From Raineyella sp. W15-4 (lineage in GTDB: Bacteria > Actinomycetota > Actinomycetes > Propionibacteriales > Propionibacteriaceae): a DNA stretch of 64,000 bases. Each line of letters opens with the position of its first letter. Positions within the stretch are counted from its first letter, which is position 1. A program made the translations under genes and the position numbers. Positions 51,952 through 62,041 of this stretch are shown here, piece after piece. The notes beneath the pieces were generated by a model. The model did no database searches and was not told where the DNA came from. It was given only the letters and a program-made list of their open reading frames with translations. The stretch spans positions 1,488,001-1,552,000 of the forward strand of contig NZ_CP137079.1 in assembly GCF_033170155.1 (NCBI RefSeq), read 5' to 3'.

Positions 51952-53991
51952 GTGCAGTTCGCATCGGCCTACGACCAGGGCTTCGTCCGGGTCGCCGCGG
52001 TCACCGTTCCCGTCGTCGCCGCCCAGCCCGACCGCAATCTCGGGGCCGTCCTCGAGGCGGCCGAGGAGCTCTCGGTGCACGGGGTGGGGCTGGCGGTGTT
52101 CCCTGAGCTGTGCCTCACCGGCTACGCCCTGGACGACCTGCTGCTGGCGAGCCCGCTGCTGGACGCCGCCGAGGAGGCACTGGCCGCCCTGGTCGAGGCA
52201 AGCCGGGACCTGCTGCCGGTGTTGATGGTGGGGCTGCCGGTGCGGCACCGCCTCCGGGTGCTCAACACGGTCGCCGTGGTCCACCGGGGCGCACTGCTCG
52301 GGGTGGTGCCCAAGGCGTACGTCCCGACCTACCGGGAGTTCTACGAGCGCCGCCACTTCGCCCCCGGCGACGACATCCGCGGCGAGGTGGAGCTGGCCGG
52401 GCACCGGGTGCCGATCGGCCCCGATCTGCTGTTCGCTGCCGACGACGTTCCCGGGTTGGTGATCCACGCCGAGGTGTGCGAGGACATGTGGGTGCCGGTG
52501 CCGCCGAGCGCGGAGGCCGCCCTGGCCGGGGCGACCGTGCTGGCGAACCTGTCCGGCTCACCGATCACGGTGACCAAGGCCGAGCACCGCAAGCTGCTGG
52601 CCCGGGCCGCCTCGGCCCGCTGCCTGGCGGCGTACGTCTACGCGGCCGCCGGGGAGGGGGAGTCCACCACCGACCTGTCCTGGGACGGCCAGACCTTCGT
52701 TTACGAGGACGGGGACCTGCTCGCCGAGACCGAACGGTTCCCCCGCGGCTGGCGCTGCTCGGTGGCTGACATCGACCTGCAACGGCTCACCGCCGAGCGG
52801 TTCCGACAGGGCACCTTCGACGACAACCGGCGCACCCACGCCGCGCGGGCGGAGGCCTTCCGGACCGTCCGGTTTCGGCTCGACCCACCCCGCCACGACA
52901 TCGGCCTGGAACGCCACGTGGACCGGTTCCCGTTCGTTCCCGACGATCCCGAGCGGCTCGCCCTGGACTGCTACGAGGCGTACAACATCCAGGTCGCGGG
53001 GCTGGCCCAGCGACTCACCGCCATCGGCACCCCGAAGGCCGTGATCGGCGTCTCGGGCGGCCTGGACTCCACCCATGCGCTGATCGTCGCGGCCCGGGCG
53101 ATGGACCTGCTCGGCCGGCCGCGCAGCGACGTGCTCGCCTTCACCATGCCCGGCTTCGCCACCACCGAGCACACCCGCAGCAACGCCGAGGAGCTGTGCC
53201 GGGCGCTCGGGGTGACCTTCCAACAGCTCGACATCCGTCCCGCAGCCCGCCAGCTGCTGGCCGACCTGGGCCACCCGTACGCCGACGGGGAGCCGGTCTA
53301 CGACGTCACCTTCGAGAACGTCCAGGCCGGGCTGCGCTACGACTACCTGTTCCGGCTGGCCAACCAGCGGGGCGGGATCGTGGTGGGCACCGGCGACCTC
53401 TCGGAGCTGGCGCTCGGCTGGTGCACCTACGGTGTCGGTGACCAGATGTCCCACTACGGCGTCAACGCCGGGGTGCCGAAGACCCTGATCCAGCACCTGA
53501 TCCGCTGGGTGATCTCCTCGGGGCAGGTCGGCGAGGAGACCGCGACGATCCTGCGCTCCATCCTCGCCACCGAGATCAGCCCGGAGCTGATCCCGGTCGC
53601 CGAGGGCCAGAAGCCGCAGTCCACCCAGGACTCCATCGGGCCGTACGCCCTGCACGACTTCACCCTGCACCTCCTGCTCCGACTGGGCTACGGGCCGGCG
53701 AAGATCGCCTTCCTCGCCCACCACGCCTGGCACGACCCGGAGCGGGGCAGCTGGCCGCCCGGCTACCCGACCGAGGAACGGGAGGCGTACGACCTGGCCA
53801 CCATCCGACACTGGCTCGAGGTCTTCCTGAAACGCTTCTTCGGCAACCAGTTCAAGCGCTCGGCGCTGCCCAACGGGCCGAAGGTGATGGCCGGCGGGGC
53901 GCTGTCGCCGCGCGGCGACTGGCGGATGCCCTCGGACGCCGCGGCCCGCACCTGGCTGGCCGAGCTGGAACGCGACGTCCCGCGGGGCTGA
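51952..53991 (+). CDS. nadE: Glutamine-dependent NAD+ synthetase
   Basis: 679 residues, the same length as the mycobacterial enzyme. The N-terminal carbon-nitrogen hydrolase (glutaminase) domain has the triad Glu52 (FPELCLTGY), Lys121 (PKAYVP) and Cys176 (VCEDMW). The C-terminal synthetase domain has the PP-loop [13 protein letters not shown]. These residue numbers match the M. tuberculosis numbering as I recall it, which supports the GTG at 51952 with GAGGAG six bases upstream. It makes NAD+ from nicotinic acid adenine dinucleotide. Confidence 0.96.
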   Translation: MQFASAYDQGFVRVAAVTVPVVAAQPDRNLGAVLEAAEELSVHGVGLAVFPELCLTGYALDDLLLASPLLDAAEEALAALVEASRDLLPVLMVGLPVRHRLRVLNTVAVVHRGALLGVVPKAYVPTYREFYERRHFAPGDDIRGEVELAGHRVPIGPDLLFAADDVPGLVIHAEVCEDMWVPVPPSAEAALAGATVLANLSGSPITVTKAEHRKLLARAASARCLAAYVYAAAGEGESTTDLSWDGQTFVYEDGDLLAETERFPRGWRCSVADIDLQRLTAERFRQGTFDDNRRTHAARAEAFRTVRFRLDPPRHDIGLERHVDRFPFVPDDPERLALDCYEAYNIQVAGLAQRLTAIGTPKAVIGVSGGLDSTHALIVAARAMDLLGRPRSDVLAFTMPGFATTEHTRSNAEELCRALGVTFQQLDIRPAARQLLADLGHPYADGEPVYDVTFENVQAGLRYDYLFRLANQRGGIVVGTGDLSELALGWCTYGVGDQMSHYGVNAGVPKTLIQHLIRWVISSGQVGEETATILRSILATEISPELIPVAEGQKPQSTQDSIGPYALHDFTLHLLLRLGYGPAKIAFLAHHAWHDPERGSWPPGYPTEEREAYDLATIRHWLEVFLKRFFGNQFKRSALPNGPKVMAGGALSPRGDWRMPSDAAARTWLAELERDVPRG

Positions 53992-53995
53992 ACCG

Positions 53996-55849
53996 ATGCG
54001 ATCCCTGCTCCGGATCCTGTCCACCACCAGGGAGCTGTGGCCGTACTACCTCGGGATCGTGGCCAGCTCGCTGCTGATGTCGGTCACCGCCCTGGTGACT
54101 CCGTTCCTGATCGGGCGGGCCACCGACGAGGTGGTCGCGCTGGCCGGCGGCCACGGCGGCACCGTCCGGACGCTGGTGCTGCTCGCCGTGGGCCTGCTCG
54201 TCGCCGAACTGCTCAACACGGTGCTCACCAATATCGGTGGCTACCTCGGTGACACGATGACGGCCCGGCTGCGGCAGATCCTGTCGGTGCGCTACTTCGC
54301 GAAGCTCCTCGGCCTGCCCCAGCGGTACTTCGACGACGAGCTGAGCGGCACCATCATCGGCCGGCTGTCGCGCTCGATCGCCGAGGTGACGAACTTCCTC
54401 AAGTCGATGTCCAACACCTTCTTCACCATGCTGGTGACGACCGTGGCGGTGCTGGTGATCAGCGGTCTCTACTCGTGGCCGTTGGCGGTGATGCTGGCGG
54501 TGCTGTTCCCGGCGTACATGTGGCTGACCGCCCGGACGTCGACGACCTGGCAGCGGCTGGAGGGGGCGAAGAACGATCTGGTCGACGTCGCCAACGGCCG
54601 GTTCTCCGAGGTGATCGGTCAGATCCGGGTGGTGAAGAGCTTCGTCCGGGAGCGTTCCGAGCTGGCGCTCTTCGACGACCGCTACGGTGGCACCATCGGC
54701 CTGACCCGCGACCAGGCCCGGCACTGGCACAGCATGGACACCGCCCGGCGGGCCGTGCTCAACCTCGCCTTCCTCGGCATCTACCTGGTGCTGTTCCTGC
54801 AGACCGCCCACGGCGCCTTCAGCATCGGGGTGATGGTGCTGCTGTTGCAGCTGATGGGGATGGCCCGCACGCCGGTGACCATGATGAGCTTCATCGTCGA
54901 CTCCGGGCAGCGGGCCGTCGCCGGGTCGCAGTCGTACTTCGAGGTGCTGGACCAGGTCCCGGAGGCGCGGCGTACGCTACCGGCGGGCCGGCCGGCAACG
55001 GCGCCGCTCGACCTCCACGCCTTCGCCTTCCGGCACGTCGACTTCGGTTACCGGCCGGGTCGGCCGGTGCTCCGCGACGTCACCTTCCATGCCGACCCGG
55101 GGGAGCGGATCGCCCTGGTGGGGGAGTCCGGCGGCGGGAAGTCCACCCTGGTCAACCTGCTGCTCGGCCTCTATCCGCCCGATGCCGGACTCGTCACCCT
55201 GGGCGGCCGCGACATCACCGCGATGCCCGTCGACGAGGTGCGCCGCGACGTCGGGGTGGTCTTCCAGGACCCGTCGCTGTTCTCCGGCACGATCCGGGAG
55301 AACATCGCCTACGGCCGGGCGGAGGCCACCGATGCGGAGGTCACCGAGGCGGCCCGGCGGGCCAATGCGGACCGATTCGTCGAGCGCTTCCCGGAGGGCT
55401 ACGCGGCGCTGATCGGCGAGCGCGGGGTCAAGCTGTCCGGCGGCCAGAAACAGCGGGTCGCGGTGGCCCGGGCGCTGCTCAAGGACGCGCCGGTCCTGGT
55501 CCTCGACGAGGCGACGAGTTCGCTGGACACGAAGTCGGAGCGGCTGGTACAGGAGGGGCTGGAGCAGCTGATGGCGGATCGTACGACGCTGATCATCGCC
55601 CACCGGCTGTCCACCATCTCCACCGTCGACCGGATCGTCACGCTGCGCGACGGGGCGGTGGACGAGATCGGCACCCCGGCCGAGCTCGCCGTCTCCGGCG
55701 GGATCTACGCCGAACTGCTCGCTCTGCAGGCCTCGAACGACCTCACCGACCGGGCCCGGCTCTCGGCGTACGGCATCGACGCGGGGATCGACCCCGGCGA
55801 TCCGGACGCGCAGCCCGATGTCACTGCAGGGGGGATCGGGCGGGGCTGA
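53996..55849 (+). CDS. ABC exporter half-transporter
   Basis: 617 residues. An N-terminal six-helix membrane domain (about 1-310) is fused to one ATPase. Walker A GESGGGKST begins at residue 376, the signature LSGGQKQRV follows, and Walker B ends at Asp504-Glu505 (VLDEATSS). It acts as a homo- or heterodimer in lipid, peptide or drug export. It begins 4 nt after the nadE stop. No partner gene or clear substrate is visible. Confidence 0.9.
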   Translation: MRSLLRILSTTRELWPYYLGIVASSLLMSVTALVTPFLIGRATDEVVALAGGHGGTVRTLVLLAVGLLVAELLNTVLTNIGGYLGDTMTARLRQILSVRYFAKLLGLPQRYFDDELSGTIIGRLSRSIAEVTNFLKSMSNTFFTMLVTTVAVLVISGLYSWPLAVMLAVLFPAYMWLTARTSTTWQRLEGAKNDLVDVANGRFSEVIGQIRVVKSFVRERSELALFDDRYGGTIGLTRDQARHWHSMDTARRAVLNLAFLGIYLVLFLQTAHGAFSIGVMVLLLQLMGMARTPVTMMSFIVDSGQRAVAGSQSYFEVLDQVPEARRTLPAGRPATAPLDLHAFAFRHVDFGYRPGRPVLRDVTFHADPGERIALVGESGGGKSTLVNLLLGLYPPDAGLVTLGGRDITAMPVDEVRRDVGVVFQDPSLFSGTIRENIAYGRAEATDAEVTEAARRANADRFVERFPEGYAALIGERGVKLSGGQKQRVAVARALLKDAPVLVLDEATSSLDTKSERLVQEGLEQLMADRTTLIIAHRLSTISTVDRIVTLRDGAVDEIGTPAELAVSGGIYAELLALQASNDLTDRARLSAYGIDAGIDPGDPDAQPDVTAGGIGRG

Positions 55850-55860
55850 GCGGACGCTCG

Positions 55861-56481
55861 TCAGCCGGTGACGGCCCGCGGATGACGCTTGAACAGCGAC
55901 ACCGACGGCGACGCCGCGTCCCAGAACCGCCAGGGCCGGTCCGCCGCGGTCGACACGTTCACCCGGGGGCCGCTGCCCACGGCGGCCGGGCGGCGCTCCG
56001 CCGGCAGCAGCTGCAGCCCACCGCCCCCGAGCAGATCGGCACCGTTGTCGGCGGAGGTGATCCCCAACGCCCGGCAGAGGTTGCCCGGGCCCCGGGCGAG
56101 GTCCCGGTCGGTGAGCGGCGAGGCCCGGCGGACCAGCCGCCGCTCCCGGGCCAGGTCCTGCCCGGCCTCGACCTCGCCGGCTCGCAGCAACACCGCCGTG
56201 GCGACCCCCTCCGGGCCGCACACCACGTTGCAGCAGACCGACCCGTGCAGCAGGTAGACGTACAGGTGTCCGCTGGGCCCGAACATCACCGCGTTGCGCG
56301 CGGTCCGTCCGCGGTAGGCGTGCGAGGCCGGATCGGCGCCACCCTCGTACGCCTCGACCTCGACCAGCCGGACCGTGACCGGGCCCGCCTGCAGCCGGCA
56401 GCCGACCAGCAGCGGCGCCACGTCGAGGGCGTGACGGGACAGGTCGGGCAGCACCACGCCACTGTCGCACCCCACTCCCAC
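55861..56481 (-). CDS. mpg: 3-methyladenine DNA glycosylase (AAG/MPG type)
   Basis: 206 residues. The family core is VRLVEVEAYEGGADPASHAY, with Glu in EVEAYEG as the catalytic acid, and the later FGPSGHLYVYLLHG and GPGNLCRALGI are typical. It removes alkylated bases. The start GTG at 56481 follows a GGAGG-like site; GTG codons further on are alternatives. It is convergent with the ABC gene and divergent from the phosphofructokinase. Confidence 0.85.
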   Translation of the reverse strand: MGVGCDSGVVLPDLSRHALDVAPLLVGCRLQAGPVTVRLVEVEAYEGGADPASHAYRGRTARNAVMFGPSGHLYVYLLHGSVCCNVVCGPEGVATAVLLRAGEVEAGQDLARERRLVRRASPLTDRDLARGPGNLCRALGITSADNGADLLGGGGLQLLPAERRPAAVGSGPRVNVSTAADRPWRFWDAASPSVSLFKRHPRAVTG

Positions 56482-56497
56482 CCCGCCTCCGGTGGTC

Positions 56498-56503
56498 CAT
56501 ACA
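56498..56503 (+). promoter_or_regulatory. -10 element TACACT before the phosphofructokinase gene
   Basis: TACACT lies about 70 nt upstream of the GTG at 56573 and next to the divergent mpg start. A GGAAGG site stands before the GTG, so this mRNA has a leader. Confidence 0.4.
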
Positions 56504-56572
56504 CTGGGTCGCGTTCCACGACCCCGGCGGACGCTGGGGCGCCCTGATCGTCCCAGCGGAAGGTTGCCCGCC

Positions 56573-58894
56573 GTGTTCGAGACCCCCGGACCTGTTCGCA
56601 TCGGCGTCCTCACCAGCGGTGGCGACGCCCCCGGCATGAACCCCGCGATCCGGGCGGTCGTCCGGTCCGCGATCCAGGCCGGCGCCGAGGTCTTCGCGAT
56701 CCGCGAGGGCTGGCAGGGCGCCGTCAACGGCGGTGACGACATCGTCCCGATGGAATGGGACGACGTGTCGGGCATCATGCAGCGCGGCGGGACGGTGATC
56801 GGCACCGCCCGGTGTCAGGCGTTCCGGGAGCGGGACGGCCGACGGACGGCGGCCCTCAACCTGGTTAGCCACGGGATCGACCGGCTCGCCGTGGTCGGCG
56901 GGGACGGCTCCCTCACCGGCGCGGACACGCTGCGCCAGGAGTGGCCCGAGCTGCTCGAGGAACTCGTCGCGGCCGGTCGGCTGGAGCGCGAGGTGGCCGA
57001 GGCCTACCCCGACCTGATGATCGCCGGGCTGGTCGGCTCGATCGACAACGACATGGTCGGCACCGACATGACGATCGGCACCGACACCGCCCTGCACCGG
57101 ATCATCGAGGCGGTCGACGCGATCGCCTCCACCGCCGCCAGCCACCAACGGATCTTCATCGTCGAGGTGATGGGCCGCGAGTGCGGTTACCTGGGGCTGA
57201 ACAGTGCCGTCGCCGGCGGTGCGGCGTACATGTTCATCCCGGAGGCGCCGCCCGCGGAGGGCTGGCAGCAGCACATGTGCGAGCTGATCCTGCGGGGCCG
57301 CGAGGCGGGCCGGCGCGACTCCCTGATCATCGTGGCCGAGGGGGCCCGGGACCGGTCCGGCACCCCGATCAAGTGTGACGACGTCCGCCAGGCGCTGCAG
57401 GACAACCTGGGCCAGGACGCCCGGGTGACCATCCTCGGTCACGTCCAGCGCGGCGGTTCCCCCACTGCGTACGACCGGTGGATGTCCTCCATGGTCGGCG
57501 TCGCCGCCGCCGAGGAACTCCTCGCCGCGACCCGCAACAGCGTCCCGGTGGTCATCGGGGTGCACCGCAACCGGGTCACCCGCAGCCCGCTGGTCGAGGC
57601 GGTCCGAGCCACCCGTGCGATCGGTGACCTGGTCCGGGCCCACGACTTCGACGCCGCCGTCGACGCCCGCGGTGACGGGTTCCGGCGGATGGTGGAGATC
57701 TTCAACGCCCTCGCCGAGGCCGAGCCGCGGGTCACCCACGGGCACCGGGCCAAGCGTATCGGGATCCTGCACGCCGGCGGGCTGGCTCCCGGGATGAACA
57801 CCGCGGTCTGGGCGGCGGTCCGGCTCGGCATCGACGCCGGCCACACCATGCTCGGCATCCAGGGCGGCTTCCCCGGCTTCATGCGCGGCCGGGTCAGCGA
57901 GTTCGCCTGGGGCGACGTGGAGGGCTGGACCGGGATGGGCGGTGCCGAGCTCGGCACCCGCCGGGAGGTGCCGCGGGCGGAGGAGCTCTACGGCATCGCC
58001 CGCACCATCGAGGAGAACGCGATGGACGCCCTGCTGGTGATCGGCGGGATCAACGCGTACGAGGCCGTCCAGTTGATGATGGACGAGCGGCGCCGCTACC
58101 CGGCCTTCGACCTACCGGTGGTGGCGCTGCCGGCCAGTATCGACAACAACCTGCCGGAGTGGCGGATGGCCGTCGGCGCCGATTCCGCGCTGAACGTCGC
58201 GATGGAGTCGCTCGACCGGATCAAGCAGTCGGCCGCCGCCAGCCGTCGCTGCTTCGTGGTGGAGACGATGGGGCGCACCTGCGGCTTCCTGGCCCAGGCC
58301 AGCGGGCTGGCCGCCGGCGCCGAGCGGGTCTACCTCAACGAGGAGGGCATCACCATCTCGATGCTGGAGGAGGACGTCCGGCAGATGCGGGCGGCCTTCG
58401 AGCAGGGCCGGCGGTTCTATCTCGCGGTCCGTAACGAGGACGCCGCCGAGTACTACACCGCGGACTTCCTCGCCCGGCTGTTCGAGGCCGAGGGCGGGGA
58501 CCTGTTCGACGTCCGGCCGATCATCCTCGGCCACGTCCAGCAGGGCGGCAATCCCACCCCGTTCGACCGGCTGGTGGCGACCCGGCTGGCGGCTGCCGGG
58601 ATCGAGGAGCTCGACCGGCAGTTCGAGGAGGGCGCCAGCGACTACGTCTTCGCCACCGAGAGCGACGAGGCGTACGCGATGACCCCGTTCAAGGAGTTCG
58701 AGGAACTGGTCGACTTCGAGACCCGCCGTCCCCGCCAGCAGTGGTGGATGATGCTGCGCGACGTCGCCGAGAAGGTCAACACCCGCTCGTTCGCGGATCA
58801 GCCGCTGGGCACGGCCCCGGGAGAGCTGGCCGCGGCCGAGGCCCGCGGGGAGAAGGCCGGCCGGCGCCGGGCCCGCGGCAAGTTCGCCGGCTGA
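56573..58894 (+). CDS. Double-length, eukaryote-like 6-phosphofructokinase
   Basis: 773 residues with two PFK domains in tandem, about 1-385 and 395-755. The N-half has the ATP-site GGDG at 109-112, SIDND with catalytic Asp158, VEVMGRECGYLGL, and GHVQRGG. In the C-half GGDG is replaced by GGIN (491-494) and SIDND by SIDNN (524 Asp kept, 526 Asn), while VETMGRTCGFLAQ and GHVQQGG remain. This N-catalytic, C-regulatory arrangement and the N-half residues around 153-190 resemble animal and fungal enzymes. Gly rather than Asp in GGDG suggests ATP, not pyrophosphate, as donor. Typical bacterial PfkA is about half this length. The GTG has GGAAGG nine bases upstream. Confidence 0.9.
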   Translation: MFETPGPVRIGVLTSGGDAPGMNPAIRAVVRSAIQAGAEVFAIREGWQGAVNGGDDIVPMEWDDVSGIMQRGGTVIGTARCQAFRERDGRRTAALNLVSHGIDRLAVVGGDGSLTGADTLRQEWPELLEELVAAGRLEREVAEAYPDLMIAGLVGSIDNDMVGTDMTIGTDTALHRIIEAVDAIASTAASHQRIFIVEVMGRECGYLGLNSAVAGGAAYMFIPEAPPAEGWQQHMCELILRGREAGRRDSLIIVAEGARDRSGTPIKCDDVRQALQDNLGQDARVTILGHVQRGGSPTAYDRWMSSMVGVAAAEELLAATRNSVPVVIGVHRNRVTRSPLVEAVRATRAIGDLVRAHDFDAAVDARGDGFRRMVEIFNALAEAEPRVTHGHRAKRIGILHAGGLAPGMNTAVWAAVRLGIDAGHTMLGIQGGFPGFMRGRVSEFAWGDVEGWTGMGGAELGTRREVPRAEELYGIARTIEENAMDALLVIGGINAYEAVQLMMDERRRYPAFDLPVVALPASIDNNLPEWRMAVGADSALNVAMESLDRIKQSAAASRRCFVVETMGRTCGFLAQASGLAAGAERVYLNEEGITISMLEEDVRQMRAAFEQGRRFYLAVRNEDAAEYYTADFLARLFEAEGGDLFDVRPIILGHVQQGGNPTPFDRLVATRLAAAGIEELDRQFEEGASDYVFATESDEAYAMTPFKEFEELVDFETRRPRQQWWMMLRDVAEKVNTRSFADQPLGTAPGELAAAEARGEKAGRRRARGKFAG

Positions 58895-58909
58895 CCTACC
58901 GCCTCCGGG

Positions 58910-59638
58910 TCAGGACTCCTGGCCGCCGGAGCGTCGCAGCACCTCGCTGAGCCGATCCGCCGCGGCCATCACGGCCGGGGCGTGCAGCCGGCCCGGCTGG
59001 CGGGTGAGGCGTTCGATCGGCCCGGAGACGCTGACCGCCGCGATCACCTTGCCGGAGGGGGAGCGGACCGGGGCGGACACCGAGGCGACCCCGGGCTCCC
59101 GCTCGCCGACCGATTCGGCGAAGCCGTGGCGCCGCACCCCGGTCAGGGCGACGGCGGTGAACTCGGCCGACTCCAGCCCCCGCTGCATCCGGTCCGGGTC
59201 CTCCCAGGCCAGCAGGACCTGGGCGGCGGAGCCGGCGGACATGGTGAGCTGGCTGCCGACCGGGACGGTGTCCCGCAGTCCCGAGGACCGCTCGGCGGCG
59301 GCCACGCAGATCCGGATGTCGCCCTGGCGGCGGAACAGTTGTGCCGACTCGCCGGTGATGTCGCGCAGCCGGGCCAGTACCGGGCCGGCCGTGGCGACCA
59401 GCCGGTCCTCACCGGCGGCGGCGGCCAGCTCGGCGAGCCGTGGGCCGAGCACGAACCGGCCCTGCAGGTCGCGCGCGACGAGGCGATGGTGCTCCAGCGC
59501 GACTGCCAGCCGGTGGGCCGTCGGGCGGGCCAGGCCGGTACTCTGGACGAGTCCCGCGAGTGTGGTGGGACCGGTCTCCAGGGCACTCAGCACGAGGGCC
59601 GCCTTGTCGAGGACTCCGACTCCGCTTCCGTTATCCAT
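58910..59638 (-). CDS. IclR-family regulator, NdgR/LtbR-like
   Basis: 242 residues. An N-terminal winged helix-turn-helix (about 5-60, with [20 protein letters not shown] in it) is followed by the IclR ligand-binding domain. It is divergent from leuCD, the position of NdgR in Streptomyces and LtbR in Corynebacterium, which regulate leuCD. I infer the same role. The ATG at 59638 has an AT-rich stretch (ATATTTCGATAT) just upstream but no clear ribosome binding site. Confidence 0.88.
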   Translation of the reverse strand: MDNGSGVGVLDKAALVLSALETGPTTLAGLVQSTGLARPTAHRLAVALEHHRLVARDLQGRFVLGPRLAELAAAAGEDRLVATAGPVLARLRDITGESAQLFRRQGDIRICVAAAERSSGLRDTVPVGSQLTMSAGSAAQVLLAWEDPDRMQRGLESAEFTAVALTGVRRHGFAESVGEREPGVASVSAPVRSPSGKVIAAVSVSGPIERLTRQPGRLHAPAVMAAADRLSEVLRRSGGQES

Positions 59639-59650
59639 ATTTCGATATTG

Positions 59651-59753
59651 CAGTCTCGGGATGTGAAACGCAAGTCCCTACCGCTACCCGGAACACCCCC
59701 GGTCTTGCTACGCTGATCTCAAGAAATGGGACCTCAGTCTTTCATTGTGAGAC
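59651..59753. promoter_or_regulatory. Paired direct repeats between the IclR gene and leuC
   Basis: CAGTCT-N5-TGTGARAC occurs at 59651-59669 and 59735-59753. The copies have the same orientation and are 84 nt apart, about eight turns of DNA. They are candidate sites for the IclR protein. TACGCT at 59709-59714 is a possible -10 element of leuC. Confidence 0.55.
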
Positions 59754-59841
59754 GCTTCGGGTGGGCCGTCACAGTGCGGCGGCTCCGGCGGTGTCTCACC
59801 GGCGGCGTACGGTCCTGGTTGATCCGGATGGAGGACATTCG

Positions 59842-61257
59842 ATGGGTAAGACCCTCAGTGAGAAGGTCTGGGAGGACCATGTGGTCCGGTCCGCGGACGG
59901 AGAGCCCGACCTGCTCTACATCGACCTGCAGCTCGCCCACGAGGTGACCAGCCCGCAGGCCTTCGACGGCCTGCGACAGGCCGGGCGCGGGGTGCGCCGG
60001 CCCGAGCTGACAATGCTCACCGAGGACCACAACACGCCGACCGACGACATCTTCGCGCCGATCGCCGACCCGGTCTCCAAGCTCCAGCTCGAGACCGTCC
60101 GGGCCAATGCGAAGGAGTTCGGCCTGCCGATCCACTCGCTGGGCGACCTCGACCAGGGTGTGGTGCACATCATCGGCCCGCAGCTGGGCCTGACCCAGCC
60201 CGGGATGACCATCGTCTGCGGCGACTCGCACACTGCCACCCACGGCGCCTTCGGAGCACTGGCCTTCGGCATCGGTACCTCTGAGGTCGAGCACGTGCTG
60301 GCCACCCAGACCCTGCCGCAGGCCCGGCTGAAGACGATGGCGGTCAACGTCGACGGCGAGCTGCCGGACGGGGTCACCGCCAAGGACGTCATCCTGGCGA
60401 TCATCGCCAGGGTGGGCACCGGCGGCGGTCAGGGCCACGTCGTCGAGTACCGCGGCTCCACCATCGAGAACTTGTCGATGGAGGGCCGGATGACGATCTG
60501 CAACATGTCCATCGAGTGGGGCGCCAAGGCCGGCCTGGTCGCGCCCGACGAGAAGACCCTCGCCTATCTGCAGGGCCGCCCGTACGCCCCGCAGGGCGCC
60601 GACTGGGACGCAGCGGTGGCCTACTGGCAGACCCTGCGCACCGATGACGACGCCGTCTTCGACGTCGAGATCGACATCGACGCGACACAGCTGAGCCCGT
60701 TCGTGACCTGGGGCACCAACCCGGGCCAGGGCGTGCCGCTGGCGGACGCCGTCCCCTCCCCGGCGGACATCGCCGATCCGGTCGACCGGACGGCCGCCGA
60801 GAAGGCGCTGGAGTACATGGGGCTGACCGCCGGCACCCCGATGAAGGAGATCCCGGTCGACACCGTCTTCGTCGGCTCCTGCACCAACGGCCGGATAGAG
60901 GACCTGCGGCTGGCCGCTGCGATCCTCCGGGGCCGCAAGGTCGCCGACGGGGTGCGGATGCTGGTCGTACCCGGCTCCCAGCGGGTCCGCCGACAGGCGA
61001 TGGACGAGGGTCTGGACGCGGTCTTCACCGACGCCGGCGCCGACTGGCGGTTCGCCGGCTGCTCGATGTGCCTGGGCATGAACCCCGACCAGCTCAAGCC
61101 GGGGGAGCGATCCGCGTCCACCTCGAACCGCAACTTCGAGGGCCGCCAGGGCAAGGGCGGACGGACCCACCTGGTCTCGCCGGCTGTGGCCGCCGCCACC
61201 GCGGTCGCCGGTCACCTGGCCGGCCCCGCCGACCTGCCCGTCCTGCAGAACGCCTGA
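59842..61257 (+). CDS. leuC: 3-isopropylmalate dehydratase large subunit
   Basis: 471 residues, aconitase fold with a 4Fe-4S cluster. The ligands are Cys347 (GSCTNGR), Cys407 and Cys410 (GCSMC). The start ATG 59842 has GGAGGA seven bases upstream and gives the common N-terminus [15 protein letters not shown]. It isomerises isopropylmalate and also methylmalate in the citramalate route. Confidence 0.97.
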   Translation: MGKTLSEKVWEDHVVRSADGEPDLLYIDLQLAHEVTSPQAFDGLRQAGRGVRRPELTMLTEDHNTPTDDIFAPIADPVSKLQLETVRANAKEFGLPIHSLGDLDQGVVHIIGPQLGLTQPGMTIVCGDSHTATHGAFGALAFGIGTSEVEHVLATQTLPQARLKTMAVNVDGELPDGVTAKDVILAIIARVGTGGGQGHVVEYRGSTIENLSMEGRMTICNMSIEWGAKAGLVAPDEKTLAYLQGRPYAPQGADWDAAVAYWQTLRTDDDAVFDVEIDIDATQLSPFVTWGTNPGQGVPLADAVPSPADIADPVDRTAAEKALEYMGLTAGTPMKEIPVDTVFVGSCTNGRIEDLRLAAAILRGRKVADGVRMLVVPGSQRVRRQAMDEGLDAVFTDAGADWRFAGCSMCLGMNPDQLKPGERSASTSNRNFEGRQGKGGRTHLVSPAVAAATAVAGHLAGPADLPVLQNA

Positions 61258-61268
61258 GGAGTATCGCC

Positions 61269-61874
61269 ATGGAGAAGTTCATCGCCCACACCGGCACGGT
61301 GCTGCCGCTGCGTCGCAGCAACGTCGACACCGACCAGATCATCCCGGCGGTCTACCTCAAGCGGATCACCAAGACCGGCTTCGAGGACGGCCTGTTCGCC
61401 GCCTGGCGCCAGGATCCGGAGTTCATCCTGAACAAGCCGGAGCGGGCCGGCGCCACCATCCTCGTCCCCGGCCCCGACTTCGGCACCGGCTCGTCGCGCG
61501 AGCACGCTGTCTGGGCGCTGCAGAACTACGGCTTCCGGGTCGTCATCGGCTCGCGCTTCGGTGACATCTTCCGCAACAACGCCGGCAAGTCCGGACTGCT
61601 GGTCGCCGTCGTCCCGCAGGACGTCGTCGAGCAGCTGTGGGACGCCACCGAGGCCGATCCGGCGCTGTCGGTGACCGTCGACCTGGACACGAAGACGATC
61701 ACCGCCGGTGACCTGGTCGCGCCCTTCGAGGTGGACGACTACACCCGCTACCGCCTGATGAACGGCCTCGACGACATCGGTGTCACCCTCACCCACGAGG
61801 ACGAGATCGCCGCGTACGAGGCCCGCCGGCCGAGTTGGAAGGTCACCACCCTCCCACTGCGTACGCAGGACTGA
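61269..61874 (+). CDS. leuD: 3-isopropylmalate dehydratase small subunit
   Basis: 201 residues. The [15 protein letters not shown] start and [11 protein letters not shown] motif are typical of the swivel subunit. It is 11 nt after leuC with GAGGAG before the ATG; the two form the enzyme. Confidence 0.97.
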   Translation: MEKFIAHTGTVLPLRRSNVDTDQIIPAVYLKRITKTGFEDGLFAAWRQDPEFILNKPERAGATILVPGPDFGTGSSREHAVWALQNYGFRVVIGSRFGDIFRNNAGKSGLLVAVVPQDVVEQLWDATEADPALSVTVDLDTKTITAGDLVAPFEVDDYTRYRLMNGLDDIGVTLTHEDEIAAYEARRPSWKVTTLPLRTQD

Positions 61875-61947
61875 CACCAGGCCGTACGCGGAGCTGGGCC
61901 TGTCGCCCTGCAGCCGCGGCGTCTTCAGTCAGACCCCGCGTGTCCGC

Positions 61948-61979
61948 CCAGACCCCGCGCGCCGGCGGGCGGGGTCTGG
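61948..61979 (+). terminator. leuCD terminator
   Basis: CCAGACCCCGC (61948-61958) pairs with GCGGGGTCTGG (61969-61979). It lies between leuD and the minus-strand DUF4386 gene and can serve both. Confidence 0.7.
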
Positions 61980-62041
61980 CTGATGCGGCGGTCCCTGGCT
62001 GAACCGGCCGCGGCTGTGGAGGATCAGCGGCGCCGGGTCGG

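Noticed and set aside
54977-57844. A 955-codon minus-strand ORF antisense to the ABC exporter and phosphofructokinase
   Set aside because: Typical of GC-rich antisense frames; both plus-strand genes have complete motifs and the antisense product has none.
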